The notes under the pieces were generated by a model. The model was not told the origin of the DNA. It saw only the letters and a program-made list of their open reading frames with translations, and did not search any database. From the NCBI RefSeq assembly GCF_030814955.1, contig NZ_JAUSWB010000002.1:476268-540267 (forward strand): a stretch of DNA of 64,000 bases, in the 5' to 3' direction. Positions within the stretch are counted from its first letter, which is position 1; every line of letters starts with the position of its first letter. Both the position numbers and the translations under genes were made by a program. The DNA is from Planomicrobium stackebrandtii (GTDB lineage: Bacteria; Bacillota; Bacilli; Bacillales_A; Planococcaceae). This document shows positions 45,057 through 53,669 of the stretch, one piece after another.

Positions 45057-45805
45057 ATGAGCATCATTTCCAGCTGGAAGATTACTTAAAACGGTTGCGC
45101 CTTCCGGCCATCCGAGCGCAACTGGAGGTCTATCTTCGGGAAGCAAACGAACAACAAATGACCTATGAGTCCTTTCTCTATCATCTCCTCCAACTGGAGG
45201 TGGCGGAAAGGGAAATCAAACGGAAGGAACTGGCGCGTAAGCAAGCTCGGTTCCCTGTCGAGAAGACCTTAGCCAATTTCTATTTTGAGCGTGCGCCCCA
45301 TGTGCCCAAAAGAAAAGTATTGGAAATTGCCGAAGGCAATTATATTTATGATAAACGCAACGTCCTGATGATCGGAAATTCGGGGACCGGCAAAACGCAT
45401 ATCATGATTGGCTTGGCTCAAATCGCGATTGAGAAAGGCTACAAGGTCAGGTATTATACCGCCGCCGGGCTGGCCAACGAAATCATGGAAGCACAAGACG
45501 AGAAAAAGCTCCTCCAACTCGAAAAGAAGTGGTTAGCAGCTGATTTGGTTCTGGTCGATGAATTGGGATACATTCCATACCACAAAAGAGCAGCTGAATT
45601 GATGTTTCAATTTTTCTCCAGCCGTTACGAAAGAGGCAGCATGATCATCACCAGCAACCGGGAGTTCAATAAATGGAACGAAGTTTTCCACGATGATCAG
45701 ATGACCGCCGCCTTGTTGGATCGACTCACTCACAAAGCTCATATCCTCGATATGAACGGCGAGAGTTATCGTTTACGAGAGACCTTGGAATCCAGGTCGA
45801 TCTAA
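45053..45805 (+). CDS. istB: IS21-family helper ATPase IstB (element B)
   Basis: 250 residues from TTG 45053, overlapping the istA stop by 4 bp. Walker A is GNSGTGKTH, Walker B LVLVDELGYIPYHK, then MIITSNREF. It is intact. It is clearly different in sequence from the IstB of the outer element, so the two IS21 elements are separate lineages. Confidence 0.95.
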   Translation: MNEHHFQLEDYLKRLRLPAIRAQLEVYLREANEQQMTYESFLYHLLQLEVAEREIKRKELARKQARFPVEKTLANFYFERAPHVPKRKVLEIAEGNYIYDKRNVLMIGNSGTGKTHIMIGLAQIAIEKGYKVRYYTAAGLANEIMEAQDEKKLLQLEKKWLAADLVLVDELGYIPYHKRAAELMFQFFSSRYERGSMIITSNREFNKWNEVFHDDQMTAALLDRLTHKAHILDMNGESYRLRETLESRSI

Positions 45806-45859
45806 GTAGAGGGTGGTCAACTTTTAAATGAGCGACCTGGTCAACTTTTGGCTTGACGT

Positions 45860-46591
45860 TTACAAGAAGTTTCGTTTCATGTAATCGACCGTTCGTTCAA
45901 CTTTCCCTTTCGTTTGCGGACGGTAGGGTTTGCACGCTTTGGGCGTGACGCCGTAGTAAGCGAGAAAGTCTTCAAACTTTTGGTTGAAGCGGATTTCTAC
46001 CGTTGTATGCCGAATGACAACCGTTTTCATATTGTCGTAGAGAACTTGATTCGGAATGCCGTTGAAATAGGCAAAGGCATTCATGTGGCATTTCATCAAG
46101 GTCTCCAATTTCATGTCGGTGGTGAACTCGATATATTTCATCCGCGAATACCCCAGCACGATCAAAAACCCATAGATTTTTTGAAGACGTTCATCAACGT
46201 CGTACAGACCGACTTCTGCCCAATCCATCTGCGCCTGTTGACCAGGTGGCGTCTCCAAGCGTCGGGTTGCCTGTATCTTCGGCTGTTCCCGATGCGGCTG
46301 CGCAAAATCTTTCAGGATTGTACTTTTCCCGTCAAAGCCTTGCGCCCGCATCTCCTCGAGTAACACCACACAATTGTTGGTGCCTTCTTGAATCCGTTGA
46401 AGTAAGTAGGGTTTATACGGATCTAATTTGCTTGCCCGTTTCGTTCGCTTGGAGCTCCGAGGGAGCTTTTCGGTATTTATGTATTTCCTTATGGTTTTCC
46501 GGTCAAAGCCGGTCTCTTCGGCAATGGCTGTTAACGACCATCCCTTTTGGTGCAGTTTCCGAATTATAAAAAATTCCTCCATTTTCAACAT
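45860..46591 (-). pseudogene. istA: IstA N-terminal part (element A), cut off by inner IS
   Basis: ATG 46591 has GAGGAG upstream. The fragment has the HTH (KGWSLTAIAEETGFDRKTIRKYI) and most of the DDE core (QMDWAEVGLY, QVLYDNMKTVV, PQTKGKVERTVDYMKRNF). The frame ends at 45860, 5 bp inside the inner element. The natural continuation is at 43415 and below. Confidence 0.9.
45865..45869. repeat. Target-site duplication AGAAG, right copy
   Basis: Directly follows the CGTTTACA end of the inner element and matches 43416-43420. Confidence 0.85.
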
Positions 46592-46689
46592 CGACACACA
46601 CTCCTCTACAACTTGGTATATGTCGATTATCCTTGATGAATGGGGAATTTTAAAACGCGTTATTGGGTATTTTATCACCGGCAGTGACA

Positions 46690-46793
46690 GGATTATTACA
46701 TTGAAAATAAAAAACGGAGAAATCGAGGTGGTGAGTGGCTTCCAGGACGTACTGTTACTAAAGGTCCTTTGGACACTTACCCCATTATGGTGA
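46690..46793 (+). pseudogene. tnpA: IS66 tnpA C-terminal fragment
   Basis: The frame IKNGEIEVVSGFQDVLLLKVL before the stop at 46791-46793 matches the C-terminus of IS66 TnpA. The stop overlaps the tnpB start (ATGGTGA), as in intact IS66 elements. Confidence 0.65.
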
Positions 46794-47301
46794 ACAGCCG
46801 GATCGTTGAGCGGGTGTATTTGGTTACTGTAACGACGGATCTCCGGTCATCGTCCAAGGATTGTTTCAGCTCAATCCTTTTTCCAATGTGCTTTTTGTGT
46901 TCTGTAATCGGAAGAAAGACAAACTCAAGATTCTATTCCGAGATTACAATGGTTTCTGGTTCTATTACCGGCGATTGGAAAAAGGGCTGTTCGATAGGCC
47001 GGATCCTCTCGAACTGGATGATTTCGAGCACAACCCATCTTACGATTATCTCCATCGGCAACTCCTGCAAGAAGAGCTGCTTCATGCCGATGAAACCGGC
47101 TTACAAATACTTGATGAGCCTGACAAGACTACACAATCCAAGTCGTACATGTGGCTCTATCGAACGAGTGGCGTTTCGAAAAAACCAATGGTCCTTTTCA
47201 ATTACCGAGTGAGCCGGTCGAGTGAAAATCCGAAGGATTTCTTGAAGGGCTACGAAGGCTATCTCAACGTTGACGGATATGCCGGTTATGAATCCGCTTG
47301 A
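46787..47301 (+). pseudogene. IS66 tnpB-tnpC chimera, frameshifted
   Basis: ATG 46787 begins TnpB (MVNSRIVERVYLVT, TDLR). It then shifts frame into IVQGLFQLNPFSNVLFVFC and the TnpB signature KLKILFRDYNGFWFYYRRLEKG. At about 46990 it passes in frame, through a deletion, into the middle of the TnpC transposase (LHADETGLQILDEP, LNVDGYAGYES). The open frame 46861-47301 could encode a 146-residue chimera but is a decay product. Confidence 0.75.
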
Positions 47302-47880
47302 GAATGTGGAATTCGGGGGCTGTTGGGCACATGTCCGCCGGAAATTCGATGAGGCGCTGTAGACATTGAAGAGTCCATCATCAAGTGCTGCCCGTTCGAC
47401 GATTGCCCAAAAGGGACTCAACTTCTTTAAACAATTATTCACGATTGAACGTAAAATCAAAAATCTGGACGCAAAAGAGCGGTTGAAAATAAGACAAAAA
47501 GACAGCCAGCCTGTGCTGGATGCTTATTTAGCATGGCTAAATGAACAAAAAGAAATCATTTCCCTCAAGCAGCAACCGGCAAAGTAATAAGTTATTCGTT
47601 GAATCGATACTACAAGCTGACAACGTTTATGAAGGGTGGACATATCGAGGTAGATAACAATCGCGCCGAACGGTCGATTAAACCGTTCTTAATCGGTCGA
47701 AAAATCTGGCTGTTTGCCGTTTCGACAAGCGGAGCGAATTCTAGTGCCATCATCTACAGTCTCGTAGAGACCACCAAAGAGAATGGCTTTAATCCATTTT
47801 TCTACCTTCAATTTCTTTTTGAAGAACTTCCGCAGCTGGACATGACGGCTGAACGGAACATCGATTATCTCATGCCCTAA
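47302..47880 (+). pseudogene. tnpC: IS66 transposase tnpC 3' remnant
   Basis: Broken frames continue the transposase: WAHVRRKFDEAL near 47325-47360, an about 70-codon stretch (47366-47587) and the C-terminus with EVDNNRAERSIKPFLIGRK at 47599-47880. Several stops and shifts interrupt it. Confidence 0.8.
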
Positions 47881-47994
47881 TCGAAGGTACTTCCGAAAGG
47901 CTGTTATATCCAAAAGAAAAAATGTCTTTCCGACAAAAAAACGGAAAGGCATTTTCTTTTCTAAGAAACAACGTGTTCACTATTTGACACTTAC

Positions 47995-48372
47995 GTATCA
48001 AATAAAGAAAATGTTTTGGAATTTCTAATAAATTATATCTAAATATTCATTAAAGTATAACTTGTTAAAAAATATATGAAATATAAATGTATATCATTAC
48101 TTTTCAAGAAAAAAATAGGATATTATTTTCGGTTAAAATGAATCAAGATAACTAAAAAAACTATTTTTATTATAGTAAAAAGTCATTTTAATTAAAACTA
48201 AAAATTTAAAAATTTAAATATATTGTTAAAAAAAAGAGACTTTAGTATTTTTTATTGTAAAAAAAATAATGTGTATTATATATTATTTTTAAAAAAAACA
48301 AAAATAATGATATTTATATATATATATTTAAAATATAATTATAAAAAATACAACTAAAGGAGCATTAAAAAT
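47995..48372. other. Extremely AT-rich gene-free interval
   Basis: Long A and T runs with alternating TATATA. No gene or terminator is visible. It probably contains the promoter of the beta-helix gene, but too many TATAAT-like strings exist to choose one. Confidence 0.5.
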
Positions 48373-50064
48373 ATGAAAAAAATAATTTATGAAAATTTGT
48401 GGGTATTTATTTCTATTTTTTTGTTATCTTTTATGGTGTTTTTCTCGGTTGAAGTGAAAGCTGAACAGACTGTAAATGTGATGGACTTTGGTGCTAAAGG
48501 AAATAACCTTACGGATGATACAAAAGCATTTCAAGATGCCATTAATTTTCAAAGCAAAGCCGGAGGAGGAATTGTAAAGGTTCCGGAAGGTGTATATCTG
48601 ATAAATACTAATAACTCGGTAGTATTGAAAAGTAATATTACTTTAGACTTTGAAAAAAACTCTATTTTGAAAGCTATTGCAAATGATAGAGATCATTATG
48701 AAGTTATCAGAATAATTGATGTCGAAAATGTAAAAATTTTGGGTGAACTAAAAATACAAGGTGACAGGGATTACCACCTAGGGAAAACTGGGGAATGGGG
48801 ATTTGGTATAAGTATAAGGGGGGCAAAAAATATTACCATTGAGAATCCACATATATCTAACTGCTGGGGAGATGGAATTTATATAGGAAGTTCATTAGAA
48901 GCGAAATTTAGTGAAAATATACAGATATTAAATCCAACTTTAATTAATAATCGTAGGCAAGGTATTTCTATAATATCTGCAAAGAATTTAGAAATTGTCA
49001 ATGCCAATATTTCAAAAACAAATGGAACTTTACCAGAAAGTGGTATAGATATTGAACCGAATACTCCCGAAGAACTTTTGCAGAACATACGGATTACTAA
49101 TTTGACAACAAAAGATAATGCACAGTATGGTTTTAAAATATTTTTAAGAAATCTAAAGTTAAGTGAAAATCCAGTAAGTATCGAAGTAGATTCTATCGCT
49201 AATATCACAGATGGGATTGCTGTAAAAGAAATTGAAGGAGTAAAAGGAACAATATTAATAGGAGGATACTATTACTTGTCTGATAGAGAAATAATATCAA
49301 AACCATTAGCAAATATACCAACAAGTACATCAACAACCATAACAGGAACTGCGCTGGCTGGATCTTCAATTAGTGTTAAAGCTGGAACAACAGTAATTGG
49401 AACCGCTAAAACGACAGGTAGTGGGAATTACACAATTTCAATACCAATACAAAAAGCAGGAACTATTTTATCTGTAACAGCAAAAGATGCAGCTGGAAAT
49501 GTAAGCAAAGAAACAACTGTAACCGTAGTAGCTGAAAAGTTCTCTGATCTAGAGTTCAGTAATTGGTTTTATGATGAAATACTATATCTAACAGAAGAAA
49601 ATATAGTTCAAGGATTTCCCAATGGAAGTTTCCAGCCGAATAAAAACACAACGCGTGCTGAAGCAGCAAAGATGCTTGCAACTGCACTGAAGATACCGGC
49701 TTCGAATAAAAAGACTGAATATTCAGATTTAATAAATGGCCATTGGGCAAGTAGTGATATTGCCGCAGTAACATCTGCGGGTTTGTTCAATGGTTATGCT
49801 GATGGATCTTTCAAGCCTAACAGAAATATTACTCGTGCTGAAATGGCGAAGGTTTTGGCCTTAGCGTATAATCTAGAAGCTAATAATGAGCAAGTATTTA
49901 AAGACGTACTATCCACCCATTGGGCATCAGAATCAGTTTCAGGAATAACTCAAAGCGGCATCGCTACTGGATATCCAGACAATACTTTCAGACCTAGTGC
50001 GGCTACTTCAAGAGCGGAGTTTTCAGTGTTTCTTGCAAGAGCATTAAATAGTGAGTTCAGATAA
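48373..50064 (+). CDS. Secreted parallel beta-helix (pectate-lyase-fold) protein with SLH anchor
   Basis: 563 residues, AAAGGAGC upstream. A signal peptide (about 1-31, ending VKA) precedes a right-handed beta-helix domain starting VNVMDFGAKGNNLTDDTKAFQ (Pectate_lyase_3 type) to about 310. One Big_6-like Ig domain (about 315-390) and three SLH domains (from FSDLEFSNWFYDE on) follow. Family members include polysaccharide lyases, epimerases and glycan-binding proteins. Its position beside a capsule locus suggests it acts on or displays surface glycan, which is inference. It is AT-rich like the capsule core. Confidence 0.88.
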   Translation: MKKIIYENLWVFISIFLLSFMVFFSVEVKAEQTVNVMDFGAKGNNLTDDTKAFQDAINFQSKAGGGIVKVPEGVYLINTNNSVVLKSNITLDFEKNSILKAIANDRDHYEVIRIIDVENVKILGELKIQGDRDYHLGKTGEWGFGISIRGAKNITIENPHISNCWGDGIYIGSSLEAKFSENIQILNPTLINNRRQGISIISAKNLEIVNANISKTNGTLPESGIDIEPNTPEELLQNIRITNLTTKDNAQYGFKIFLRNLKLSENPVSIEVDSIANITDGIAVKEIEGVKGTILIGGYYYLSDREIISKPLANIPTSTSTTITGTALAGSSISVKAGTTVIGTAKTTGSGNYTISIPIQKAGTILSVTAKDAAGNVSKETTVTVVAEKFSDLEFSNWFYDEILYLTEENIVQGFPNGSFQPNKNTTRAEAAKMLATALKIPASNKKTEYSDLINGHWASSDIAAVTSAGLFNGYADGSFKPNRNITRAEMAKVLALAYNLEANNEQVFKDVLSTHWASESVSGITQSGIATGYPDNTFRPSAATSRAEFSVFLARALNSEFR

Positions 50065-50159
50065 AAACAGAAGTTAGTTATAACGAAAACGTGGAGAAGG
50101 GCAGTTAAGCTTCATTTTTCTATAATAATACTTTAACTGCTCCTTCTAATTACGCTAGC

Positions 50160-50293
50160 ATCTATTACAAATATTTAGGGAGTATTAATTAGCGTAGATG
50201 CAGAAATCTCATATGACTGATACCATCCAAAAGCTCTTCGAAACTTAAAAAGGTTATAGTTTTGAATTCGGTGGACAGCAATTTTGTGTAAAT
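50160..50293 (+). pseudogene. galU: galU relic
   Basis: Across shifted frames the text reads YYKYLG, then DAEIS, then MTDTIQKLFET (stop) KGYSFEFGGQQFCV. This lines up in order with [22 protein letters not shown]... and [11 protein letters not shown] of the GalU at 40685. At least two shifts and a stop interrupt it. It looks like the remains of a second galU copy that may have ended an ancestral polysaccharide operon. Confidence 0.55.
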
Positions 50294-50358
50294 TGCTAAT
50301 GTTGTTTCTTAATGTCCCAAAGTTGATAATATTATTTGACCGGAAATTGATCACAAAA

Positions 50359-50408
50359 GAAGAGCCGCAACCGTAAAACCCTAGAGGTTTTACGGTTGCG
50401 GCTTCTTT
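50359..50408. terminator. Strong, probably bidirectional terminator
   Basis: GCCGCAACCGTAAAACC and GGTTTTACGGTTGCGGC form a 17-bp stem flanked by A-rich and T-rich runs. It serves the minus-strand TM2 gene. Confidence 0.8.
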
Positions 50409-50427
50409 ATACTTAAGTAGACAATAG

Positions 50428-50931
50428 TTAAGCTCTATATCCCTTATCATACTTTTGTGCAAAGTCGTCATCAGACAACACCAAGTATCGGATTCCCTCG
50501 ATAATTCCAAGTAAAGCTGGGATGTATGTCCAGAAGAAAATTAAATACAGAATCCCTTGAATCCATTTGCCAAAATAAAACTTGTGGACTCCGAATGTTC
50601 CTAGAAGAATAGCAAGTAAGCCCGCAACTACTTTGCTCTTTGTATAAACAGGATCTCGTGCTAAGTCTCCACTCCCGCTTGACGAGGAGCTTGCCGCACC
50701 ACCGCCACCTCCAGCATTCATAAACACCATAGGTTGTTGGGCTTTACTGGTATCTTCTAATTTGTCCATTTTTCTTAGGTTTTCTACAAATAGTTCATCT
50801 ACACATTTTTTACAGGTGTTTTTTCCTTTTAACTCGGTATTACAATTTTCACAAATAAATTTACCGCAAGATACACAAGTACCAACGGAAAGGGCTTCTT
50901 TATGAACGTAGCAATTAGTCAATATCTTCAT
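50428..50931 (-). CDS. TM2-domain protein with N-terminal zinc-ribbon-like domain
   Basis: 167 residues with AGGAG upstream. N-terminal paired Cys motifs (C-x2-C at CVSCG and CENC, then CKKC) resemble a B-box or zinc ribbon. A Gly/Ser linker follows, then a TM2 domain (about 95-167: two membrane helices, LLGTFGVHKFYFGKWIQGILYL and the D-x-F-type DDDFAQKY end). The role of these proteins is not known. Confidence 0.88.
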   Translation of the reverse strand: MKILTNCYVHKEALSVGTCVSCGKFICENCNTELKGKNTCKKCVDELFVENLRKMDKLEDTSKAQQPMVFMNAGGGGGAASSSSSGSGDLARDPVYTKSKVVAGLLAILLGTFGVHKFYFGKWIQGILYLIFFWTYIPALLGIIEGIRYLVLSDDDFAQKYDKGYRA

Positions 50932-51273
50932 CTCCTAAAATTGATTAATTTAACTTATTTTTTGGTATAAAAATAAACATAATATACTGTTTTTAAAATA
51001 TTTAGTAATTCAAATTACTTATATTATAACCTCGTTAATAGTTAATGTATATTACTATTTTTAAAATATTACCATATTGATAACTTTTATTAATTTGTAC
51101 AACTTTGTTGGAATCTGTTAGAGAACCTCTTCAGATATTAGAGCGCTGCTCATAAGAATAATAGGGTCACGTTATTATTCTTATGAGTAAATCCCATTTA
51201 TTTGTCGTCAATAGGTTACGATGTAAAGTGTAAAAGCTCATCATGAATTATCCAATCTGATTAAAAGCTGAAG
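50932..51273. other. AT-rich gene-free interval
   Basis: No gene is supported. It has an imperfect hairpin around 51148-51187 (CATAAGAATAATA with TATTATTCTTATG) without a T tract. Confidence 0.45.
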
Positions 51274-51366
51274 ATGTCACAACCGCTAGAAAAAATCTGG
51301 TATTCTCAACTAAACGTAAAACGTGATTTTTATTCGACTAATGTGCACAAAATGAAATCGAGCAAA

Positions 51367-51543
51367 ACAGACTATTTCAGTGATATCAAAACCAGACATT
51401 GTGCGGGAGGCTATATTTTGGATCTTTACGGAAATGGCATCACCACCGGATACCCAAGTGAGACATTCCAGCCTGGCGCATCAACAACCAGAGCAGAGTA
51501 TTCTGTATTCCTGGCACGCGCGATGAATGAAGATTTTCGTTAA
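51367..51543 (+). pseudogene. Orphan C-terminal SLH domain fragment
   Basis: The frame from YFSDIKTRHCAGGY to the stop is a single third-type SLH domain. Its last about 25 residues (TTRAEYSVFLARAMNEDFR) are identical to the end of the S8/SLH protein at 60677. The upstream part of the open frame (from 51274) shows no signal peptide or domain, so this is the tail of a lost SLH gene. Confidence 0.8.
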
Positions 51544-51566
51544 GCAGATTCCAAAGAAAATAGTAA

Positions 51567-51600
51567 AAAGCTCATTCCAGAACTGGAATGGGCTTTCTTT
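51567..51600 (+). terminator. Rho-independent terminator
   Basis: AAGCTCATTCCA and TGGAATGGGCTT form the stem (one G-T pair), followed by TCTTT. It survives after the SLH remnant. Confidence 0.75.
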
Positions 51601-51782
51601 CGGTTTGTGGAGGCAATACGTATTTGGTTCTTCTAAAGAGTTAGTTCCATATATAACGATATACTTACTTTGAAGCGGAATCCCTCCAACACTTAATAAA
51701 GAAATCAGAATATTTTGATAAAATCTATTGATTTATTCTGAAAAAGTGTTAAATTTATAACTAATAACACTATTAGAAGCAG

Positions 51783-51801
51783 TGGTTCGATTATAGAACC
51801 A
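51783..51801. promoter_or_regulatory. Candidate IclR-family operator
   Basis: TGGTTC-N7-GAACCA is a perfect inverted repeat 16 bp upstream of the iclR-type gene. IclR-family sites are short palindromes of this kind, so autoregulation is plausible. Confidence 0.45.
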
Positions 51802-51816
51802 AGGAGATGAGGACAA

Positions 51817-52605
51817 ATGAGTTCGAAAACAGTTGATAAGGCATTAAGTATATTGGATGCCTTCACAGTTGAAACGCCAACATGGGGGCTAAGAGAATTA
51901 TCCCGTCAGATAGACATGAACCACACCATCGTTCACCGTATTCTGACGACCTTTGAGGATAAAGGCTATTTGTACTGCAACCCGGAAACAAAAAAATATG
52001 AGTTGGGCATTAAATTCATCGAGTTGAATAATGTGGTGGAAGAGCATCTGAACATATCGAGCATCATTCAGCCGATTATGAAAGAAATTGCCTTGAAGAC
52101 AGGCGAAAGTGTTGTGCTGACTATTCTGGATGAAGAGGAAGGGGTGTTTGTCAAAATTGTTGAAAGTGAACAAAAAGTGCGCTTTGCGGAATCGGTGGGA
52201 AAAAGAAGCTCTTTGTATATCGGGGCTTCTCATAAAGTGATATTGGCGTACCTTCCTCTTGAAATTCAACATAACATTGTAGATGAAGGGGTTGCCCATA
52301 GCGCCAAGCACATCAAATCCAAAGAAACGTTTCTTGGGCACTTGGAACGAGTGAAAGAACAAGGCTGGTGCTATAGCGAAGGAGAAACTTTCGACGATGT
52401 GGCTGCCTGCTCGGTCCCGCTGTTTGACAACAAGCATCAAATTTTAGGGTCATTAAGCATCGCGGGCCCTAAATATCGCTTATCTCAGGAACAAAGCGAA
52501 GAAAAGCTGCCGATCCTGCAGGAGCATGTGAAAAAACTGAACGCCATCTTAGGCAAGGTGAACTTTCCGTCCAGAAGAAACTTCCTGACTAAAAAATTCA
52601 TTTAA
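51817..52605 (+). CDS. IclR-family transcriptional regulator
   Basis: 262 residues, AAGGAGATGAGG upstream. The N-terminal winged HTH (residues 4-60, WGLRELSRQIDMNHTIVHRILTTFEDKGYL) is followed by the IclR effector-binding domain (about 75-250, GASHKVILAYLP, CSVPLFDNKHQILGSLSIAGP). It is the first gene of a peptide uptake operon, 17 bp before the first ABC ATPase, and probably controls it in response to a peptide or breakdown product. Confidence 0.94.
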   Translation: MSSKTVDKALSILDAFTVETPTWGLRELSRQIDMNHTIVHRILTTFEDKGYLYCNPETKKYELGIKFIELNNVVEEHLNISSIIQPIMKEIALKTGESVVLTILDEEEGVFVKIVESEQKVRFAESVGKRSSLYIGASHKVILAYLPLEIQHNIVDEGVAHSAKHIKSKETFLGHLERVKEQGWCYSEGETFDDVAACSVPLFDNKHQILGSLSIAGPKYRLSQEQSEEKLPILQEHVKKLNAILGKVNFPSRRNFLTKKFI

Positions 52606-52622
52606 AGGCGAGGTGACTGCAA

Positions 52623-53669
52623 GTGGATAAAATTTTGGAAATTGACAATCTGGTGACTGCTTATCAAGGAAAAGAAGGATTTGTAAAAGCTGTAGATGGC
52701 GTTTCCTTTGACTTGAACAGGGGGGATACGATTTGCATCGTAGGAGAATCCGGGAGCGGCAAAAGTGTCACAGCCATGAGCATCATGCGCCTCGTCGAAT
52801 TTGAAAACGGAAAAATCCGTGAAGGGACGATTAAGTTCAACGGCGAAGATCTGGCAAAGAAAAGCAATGAGGAGATGCGGAAAATTCGCGGCTCGAGGAT
52901 TTCGATGATCTTTCAGGAGCCGCTAACGGCATTAAATCCGGTTTTCACCGTAGGCAAACAAATCACTGAAGCGATTCTGTTCCACTATCCGATCGGCAAA
53001 AAAGAGGCCTGGAGACGAGCGGAAGAAATGATCCGGCTGGTCGGGCTTTCAGACCCGAAAGCCCGCTTAAAGCAATACCCTCATGAACTGTCCGGCGGGA
53101 TGAGGCAAAGGGTGATGATCGCCATCGCATTGGCGTCTGAACCGGAACTCCTGATTGCTGACGAACCGACAACGGCACTCGATGTCACAATTGAGGCACA
53201 GATTTTGGAACTGTTGCGCTCATTGCGCAGGGAGCGCAATATGTCGATCATGCTGATCACACACGACATCGGTGTCGCAGCTGAGATGGCAGACCGCATC
53301 ATCATTATGTACGCCGGTAAAATTATGGAAATATCGGATACTCAGGACCTTTTTGACCAACCTCTGCACCCGTACTCAAAAGGTCTGCTCGATTCAGTGC
53401 CTCGAATGGATGGCGAGCGGGGTGTTCCTTTGAATTCGATTGAAGGTTCGATTCCCCGTTTGAATGAAGTCCCGGACGGCTGCCGCTTTTCTCCACGGTG
53501 TCCATTTGCTACCGAGAAATGCCATGAAGAAATGCCGCCTTTGGAATTCAGGGGAACCCGGCAAGTCGCTTGCTGGCATGTAGACCAGCTGCTTGAAAAC
53601 GACTCATTGAGCAACGACAGAAAAGGGGGTGAATTTATTGAATCCGGAATCAAAGAGCCTTCCTACTGA
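52623..53669 (+). CDS. Dipeptide/oligopeptide ABC transporter ATPase (DppD/OppD-like)
   Basis: 348 residues from GTG 52623 (GAGGTG upstream). Walker [12 protein letters not shown] signature LSGGMRQR, Walker [13 protein letters not shown], and the oligopeptide C-terminal domain with [14 protein letters not shown]. It pairs with the next ATPase to power the permeases at 57719 and 58684. It overlaps the next gene by about 30 bp. Confidence 0.95.
   Translation: MDKILEIDNLVTAYQGKEGFVKAVDGVSFDLNRGDTICIVGESGSGKSVTAMSIMRLVEFENGKIREGTIKFNGEDLAKKSNEEMRKIRGSRISMIFQEPLTALNPVFTVGKQITEAILFHYPIGKKEAWRRAEEMIRLVGLSDPKARLKQYPHELSGGMRQRVMIAIALASEPELLIADEPTTALDVTIEAQILELLRSLRRERNMSIMLITHDIGVAAEMADRIIIMYAGKIMEISDTQDLFDQPLHPYSKGLLDSVPRMDGERGVPLNSIEGSIPRLNEVPDGCRFSPRCPFATEKCHEEMPPLEFRGTRQVACWHVDQLLENDSLSNDRKGGEFIESGIKEPSY

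Larger units (their letters stand above)
43421..45864 (+). mobile_element. IS21-family element B (inner), near-intact
   Basis: 2444 bp. It starts TGTAAACG and ends CGTTTACA. Each end has two copies of an AAAAGTTGACCA motif (multiple terminal repeats are typical of IS21). It is flanked by the 5-bp duplication AGAAG. It carries istA and istB on the plus strand, opposite to the host element. Confidence 0.93.
42069..46689 (-). mobile_element. IS21-family element A (outer), interrupted
   Basis: Imperfect terminal repeats: TGTCAATGCCGGT at 42069 and ACCGGCAGTGACA ending 46689, with TAAAATTCCCCA repeated further inside both ends. It carries istA and istB on the minus strand. The second IS21-family element (43421-45864) sits inside istA. 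Only 2 bp (GG) match at the outer flanks, and part of tnpA is missing there, which suggests loss of sequence at insertion or later. Confidence 0.85.
41893..47994 (+). mobile_element. IS66-family relic, split by nested IS21 elements
   Basis: The left end (GCAAGCGCGTCCAATAGCGA, 41893 on) is an inverted match to the right end (...TTCACTATTTGACACTTAC, ending 47994), allowing a 2-nt gap and mostly transitions. Inside are a tnpA N-terminal piece (41979-42056), a tnpA C-terminal piece, a frameshifted tnpB and a broken tnpC. The IS21-family block 42069-46689 separates the two tnpA pieces. No 8-bp target duplication was found, so the element is old and decayed. Confidence 0.75.

Noticed and set aside
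43421..45864. The two IS21 units as one composite transposon.
   Set aside because: They are nested, in opposite directions, with different ends and divergent IstB sequences, and the inner one has its own target duplication.
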